The notes below the pieces were generated by a model, which had not been told where the DNA came from, made no database searches, and saw only the letters and a program-made list of their open reading frames with translations. From NCBI GenBank assembly GCA_023131935.1, contig JAGLYY010000167.1:1-8545 (forward strand): a stretch of 8,545 nt of DNA, written 5' to 3'. The first letter of the stretch is position 1, and the number at the start of each line of letters is the position of its first letter. Both the position numbers and the translations under genes were made by a program. Below are positions 6,658 through 8,545 of this stretch, one piece after another. Source of the stretch: Spirochaetales bacterium (GTDB lineage Bacteria; Spirochaetota; Spirochaetia; JAGLYY01).

Positions 6658-6710
6658 TATAAAATCCTCCCTGGGGGAGAGACTGCTCCCAATGGAGGGA
6701 ACAGTCTCAT
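6657..6710 (-). other. Possible 17-codon leader frame ending at the ATPase start
   Basis: An ATG at 6708-6710 opens a frame MRLFPPLGAVSPPGRIL whose TAA overlaps the ATPase ATG as TAATG, the same junction used between the two permeases. The frame runs through both hairpins of the spacer and contains two Pro-Pro pairs. No SD precedes its ATG, so it may not be translated; it is recorded only as a candidate. Confidence 0.2.
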
Positions 6711-6742
6711 TTGAACTTGGTATATTATCCTTATGAATCCGG
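6658..6742 (-). promoter_or_regulatory. Structured leader in front of the transporter genes
   Basis: On the minus strand this spacer forms a 12-bp hairpin: GAGACTGTTCCC (6697-6708) pairs with GGGAGCAGTCTC (6679-6690) around a 6-nt loop, with one G·U pair. It has no T run, so it is not a standard terminator. Directly after it, TCTCCC (6675-6680) can pair with GGGAGG (6666-6671), which is the SD of the ATPase gene. CCCTCC (6694-6699), in the loop and stem of the large hairpin, is also an exact complement of that SD. GATAAT (6724-6729) is a possible -10 box, but no -35 fits. A cis-acting translational control element is plausible; no known riboswitch class is recognised. Confidence 0.45.
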
Positions 6743-8545
6743 TTATTCCGATCTCAAAAGGATAAATTCAACCCGGCGGTTTTTCCACCGAATCGACCTA
6801 TCGAAAACGGAGGTAATAGGATTAACACCGCCGTAGGCCTTTACTACAACTTGATCAGGATCGATCCCCATCTCAACGAGGGCATTCATGACTGCCTGTG
6901 CCCGGCGCTCGGTCAAGGGAAAGAGGATCTCCTCCTCCTTCATATACTTCTCAGGCATTCCTTCGTAAATATTTAAAGCGTGGGCTTCTAGACCGAGAAT
7001 ATAACCTGGATACCGGTCGAGCACCTCTTTTACCTTTTCCAGGGACTTAAGGTTGCGGCTGTGAAAATGGGCACTGACCGTATCAATCCTGTCCTGGTAG
7101 GCTGAGAAGATAATATTCGGCACCATGATAAAGAATTTTCCATCCCGGAGGACTACGAGGATGTCGAGAGTGATATCTTCTTTATAGGTAGTACGGTTTC
7201 CACCGGCGTCTACAACCTGAATTCTGAGGGTTACTTCCTCCTCGATAATCTCTTCGGCACCATCACCGTCGCTATAGCCTCTCCACACGATCTGATCGGT
7301 CGGGTCTCCCTTACCCGAGTAACTCCGGAGGATTTCTCCATCGTCACTCAGGATATCCATGGTCCACTCTGTTACCTTCTGCTCATTGAGTACTTTCAGA
7401 GCAATGAAAACTTCCCCCGCGACACCTTCATCAGTGATAACAAAGGGGCTCTTGGTTACACTCACGATAACCTCAGGGGGGGTGATGTCGAGAATAGTGG
7501 GCTGGGACTCTACCTCTACAATCTTTCCCTCTTCCATTTCCGCGGTAAGGAACAGGGTATAATGATCCTCGGGGGCATTGGCGCCGGAATCATCTTTACC
7601 ATCCCAGAACAGCTCTTCAGGAAGGGGCTCGTCACTGGAAACCGACCGGACAATTACTCCTTCAGGATCCCGAACCTCAAGGTCCCAGGATACTACCTGT
7701 GCCCGTTTATCGGTTTTGATTGTAACCAGCAAAGTGTCCTCTACTCCGTCGTCATTAGGGGAAAATCCAATGGGTACAATAACCGCCATGGCGACAGGGT
7801 AGGCATTAATAACAAGCTCTACAGGTTCATGAATTACTCTGTTCCCCGCAAGGTCCGCGAAGGTGGCCTCAAGGCGGTATTTACCGTCGGGCAGTTTATT
7901 CCCAAGGGCGCCTCTTCCGTTCCAGGCGATAAGAGAAGTGGTTTTCGTAGAATCAGTTTCAATAATCACCTCTCCCCGGGAATTGAGAATCCTTCCCACC
8001 CAGGTAACCGGTTCATTGGAATTCAGCTGAATTTCCACCCAATCTTTATTACCATCAGCATTGGGTGAGAACTCAGGATTATCCACCAGGATAGTAATCA
8101 CCGGTGGAACTGTATCAATAACAATCCATTCTTCAATTACCGGTCTGTTGCCATTTTCGTAGGTCGCGGAAAAGGCCATCCGGTATTTACCGTCCGGCAG
8201 AAGGACCCCATCAGATCCGATGCCGTAAAAGGTCAAACCTTCGGGCGCTGAGGTCTCCCCCTGTTCCTGCCATAGGAGCGAGCCATCCATCGTGGTAAGT
8301 GAACCGCTCCAGCTTATGAGACCTTCGGTCATTTCGAATTTAATGCCTATAGTGGTCTGGTCCTGCACCTCATCGTCGTTGGGGGAAATGTAAAGATACT
8401 CGATATCGAAGGCAATCTCCGATGTACCCGCGTTCATTACAATCCCTTCGATAACGTACTCTTCCGAAGCGTTTCCAGCCAGGTCGGTTGCTTTTATCTT
8501 GTAGCTGTATGTACCATCGAAGGCTTTGTTGCCATCATCATCAAG
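6743..8545 (-). CDS. Ig-like repeat envelope protein with C-terminal OmpA-like domain (5' end missing)
   Basis: The reading frame is open to the window edge, so these 600 residues are the C-terminal part. The Met encoded at 8435-8437 is internal: the 36 codons before it read through a repeat-like segment (DGTYSYKIKATDLAGN). Numbering from the edge, repeats of about 102-107 residues begin near the motifs YISPNDDEVQD (52-62), FSPNADGNKD (159-168), FSPNDDGVED (261-270) and a degraded fourth (368-377). Each ends in a LPDGKYRLEATFADLAGN-like strand, as in FlgD-type or CHU-type Ig folds. Residues 470-600 form an OmpA/MotB-like domain: NIIFSAYQDRI (477-487), LTERRAQAV (544-552), KAYGG (569-573) and NRRVEF (589-594). 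Such proteins sit in the outer envelope, with the OmpA part facing peptidoglycan. The usual peptidoglycan-binding Asp is replaced. A functional link to the downstream transporter is not evident. Confidence 0.85.
   Translation of the reverse strand, partial: LDDDGNKAFDGTYSYKIKATDLAGNASEEYVIEGIVMNAGTSEIAFDIEYLYISPNDDEVQDQTTIGIKFEMTEGLISWSGSLTTMDGSLLWQEQGETSAPEGLTFYGIGSDGVLLPDGKYRMAFSATYENGNRPVIEEWIVIDTVPPVITILVDNPEFSPNADGNKDWVEIQLNSNEPVTWVGRILNSRGEVIIETDSTKTTSLIAWNGRGALGNKLPDGKYRLEATFADLAGNRVIHEPVELVINAYPVAMAVIVPIGFSPNDDGVEDTLLVTIKTDKRAQVVSWDLEVRDPEGVIVRSVSSDEPLPEELFWDGKDDSGANAPEDHYTLFLTAEMEEGKIVEVESQPTILDITPPEVIVSVTKSPFVITDEGVAGEVFIALKVLNEQKVTEWTMDILSDDGEILRSYSGKGDPTDQIVWRGYSDGDGAEEIIEEEVTLRIQVVDAGGNRTTYKEDITLDILVVLRDGKFFIMVPNIIFSAYQDRIDTVSAHFHSRNLKSLEKVKEVLDRYPGYILGLEAHALNIYEGMPEKYMKEEEILFPLTERRAQAVMNALVEMGIDPDQVVVKAYGGVNPITSVFDRSIRWKNRRVEFILLRSE
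7139..8389 (-). repeat. Four tandem Ig-like protein repeats
   Basis: Units start at about 8389, 8071, 7765 and 7444 on the minus strand, each 102-107 codons, with a further partial unit running off the window edge. The acidic loop SPNxDGxxD is exact in the two middle units. It is altered in the first (SPNDDEVQD) and largely lost in the fourth (VITDEGVAG). A closing segment of the DGKYRxxxxAxxxxGN kind recurs before most units. The similarity is at protein level; the DNA copies have diverged. Confidence 0.7.

Noticed and set aside
7562..8068. A 168-codon open frame on the plus strand
   Set aside because: It is antisense to the Ig-repeat protein, and its composition mirrors the repeats on the other strand.
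8435..8437. ATG as the start of the Ig-repeat/OmpA protein
   Set aside because: The frame stays open for 36 more codons to the window edge and these encode the end of another repeat, so the true start is outside the window.

Overview
The window carries one co-oriented run of seven genes, all on the minus strand, so transcription runs from right to left. The organism is probably a spirochaete of the Spirochaeta/Treponema kind. The hints are a Sec signal peptide ending VFA|GGAQEE, a style common in spirochaete binding proteins, and an Ig-repeat/OmpA-like surface protein. The transporter also resembles the PnrA (TmpC) type known in Treponema. No rRNA or other phylogenetic marker is present, so this placement is an inference.

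In transcription order: (1) 8545-6743 is the C-terminal 600 residues of a large envelope protein with about 100-residue FlgD/CHU-type Ig-like repeats and a terminal OmpA-like domain. Its start lies outside the window. (2) An 85-nt spacer holds a 12-bp hairpin, a second small hairpin over the Shine-Dalgarno (SD) sequence and a 17-codon leader frame. (3) 6657-2917 encodes a double-domain ABC ATPase and two permeases, tightly packed with a 4-nt gap and then a 1-nt TAATG overlap. (4) 2916-2836 is a spacer with a perfect TATAAT -10 box and an 18-bp palindrome at the predicted transcription start. (5) 2835-1768 encodes a BMP/PnrA-family periplasmic solute-binding protein. (6) A strong hairpin with a U-rich tail follows it. 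(7) 1677-847 encodes a class II (trimeric) purine nucleoside phosphorylase. (8) A 71-nt spacer with 10-bp direct repeats and an inverted repeat leads into (9) 775-95, a TetR-family regulator. Positions 1-94 hold no recognisable gene and no convincing terminator.

Together the ABC system and the phosphorylase make a coherent purine nucleoside salvage module. The binding protein would capture a nucleoside in the periplasm and the ATPase plus permeases would import it. The phosphorylase would then split inosine or guanosine into base and ribose-1-phosphate. The TetR protein is a candidate local regulator. The envelope protein upstream may be only a neighbour.

No wholly new system is evident. The points most worth a second look are the structured leader before the ATPase, the operator-like repeats before the binding protein and the TetR gene, the binding protein's lack of a lipobox cysteine, the loss of the usual peptidoglycan-binding Asp in the OmpA-like domain, and a G8 tract inside the TetR coding sequence.
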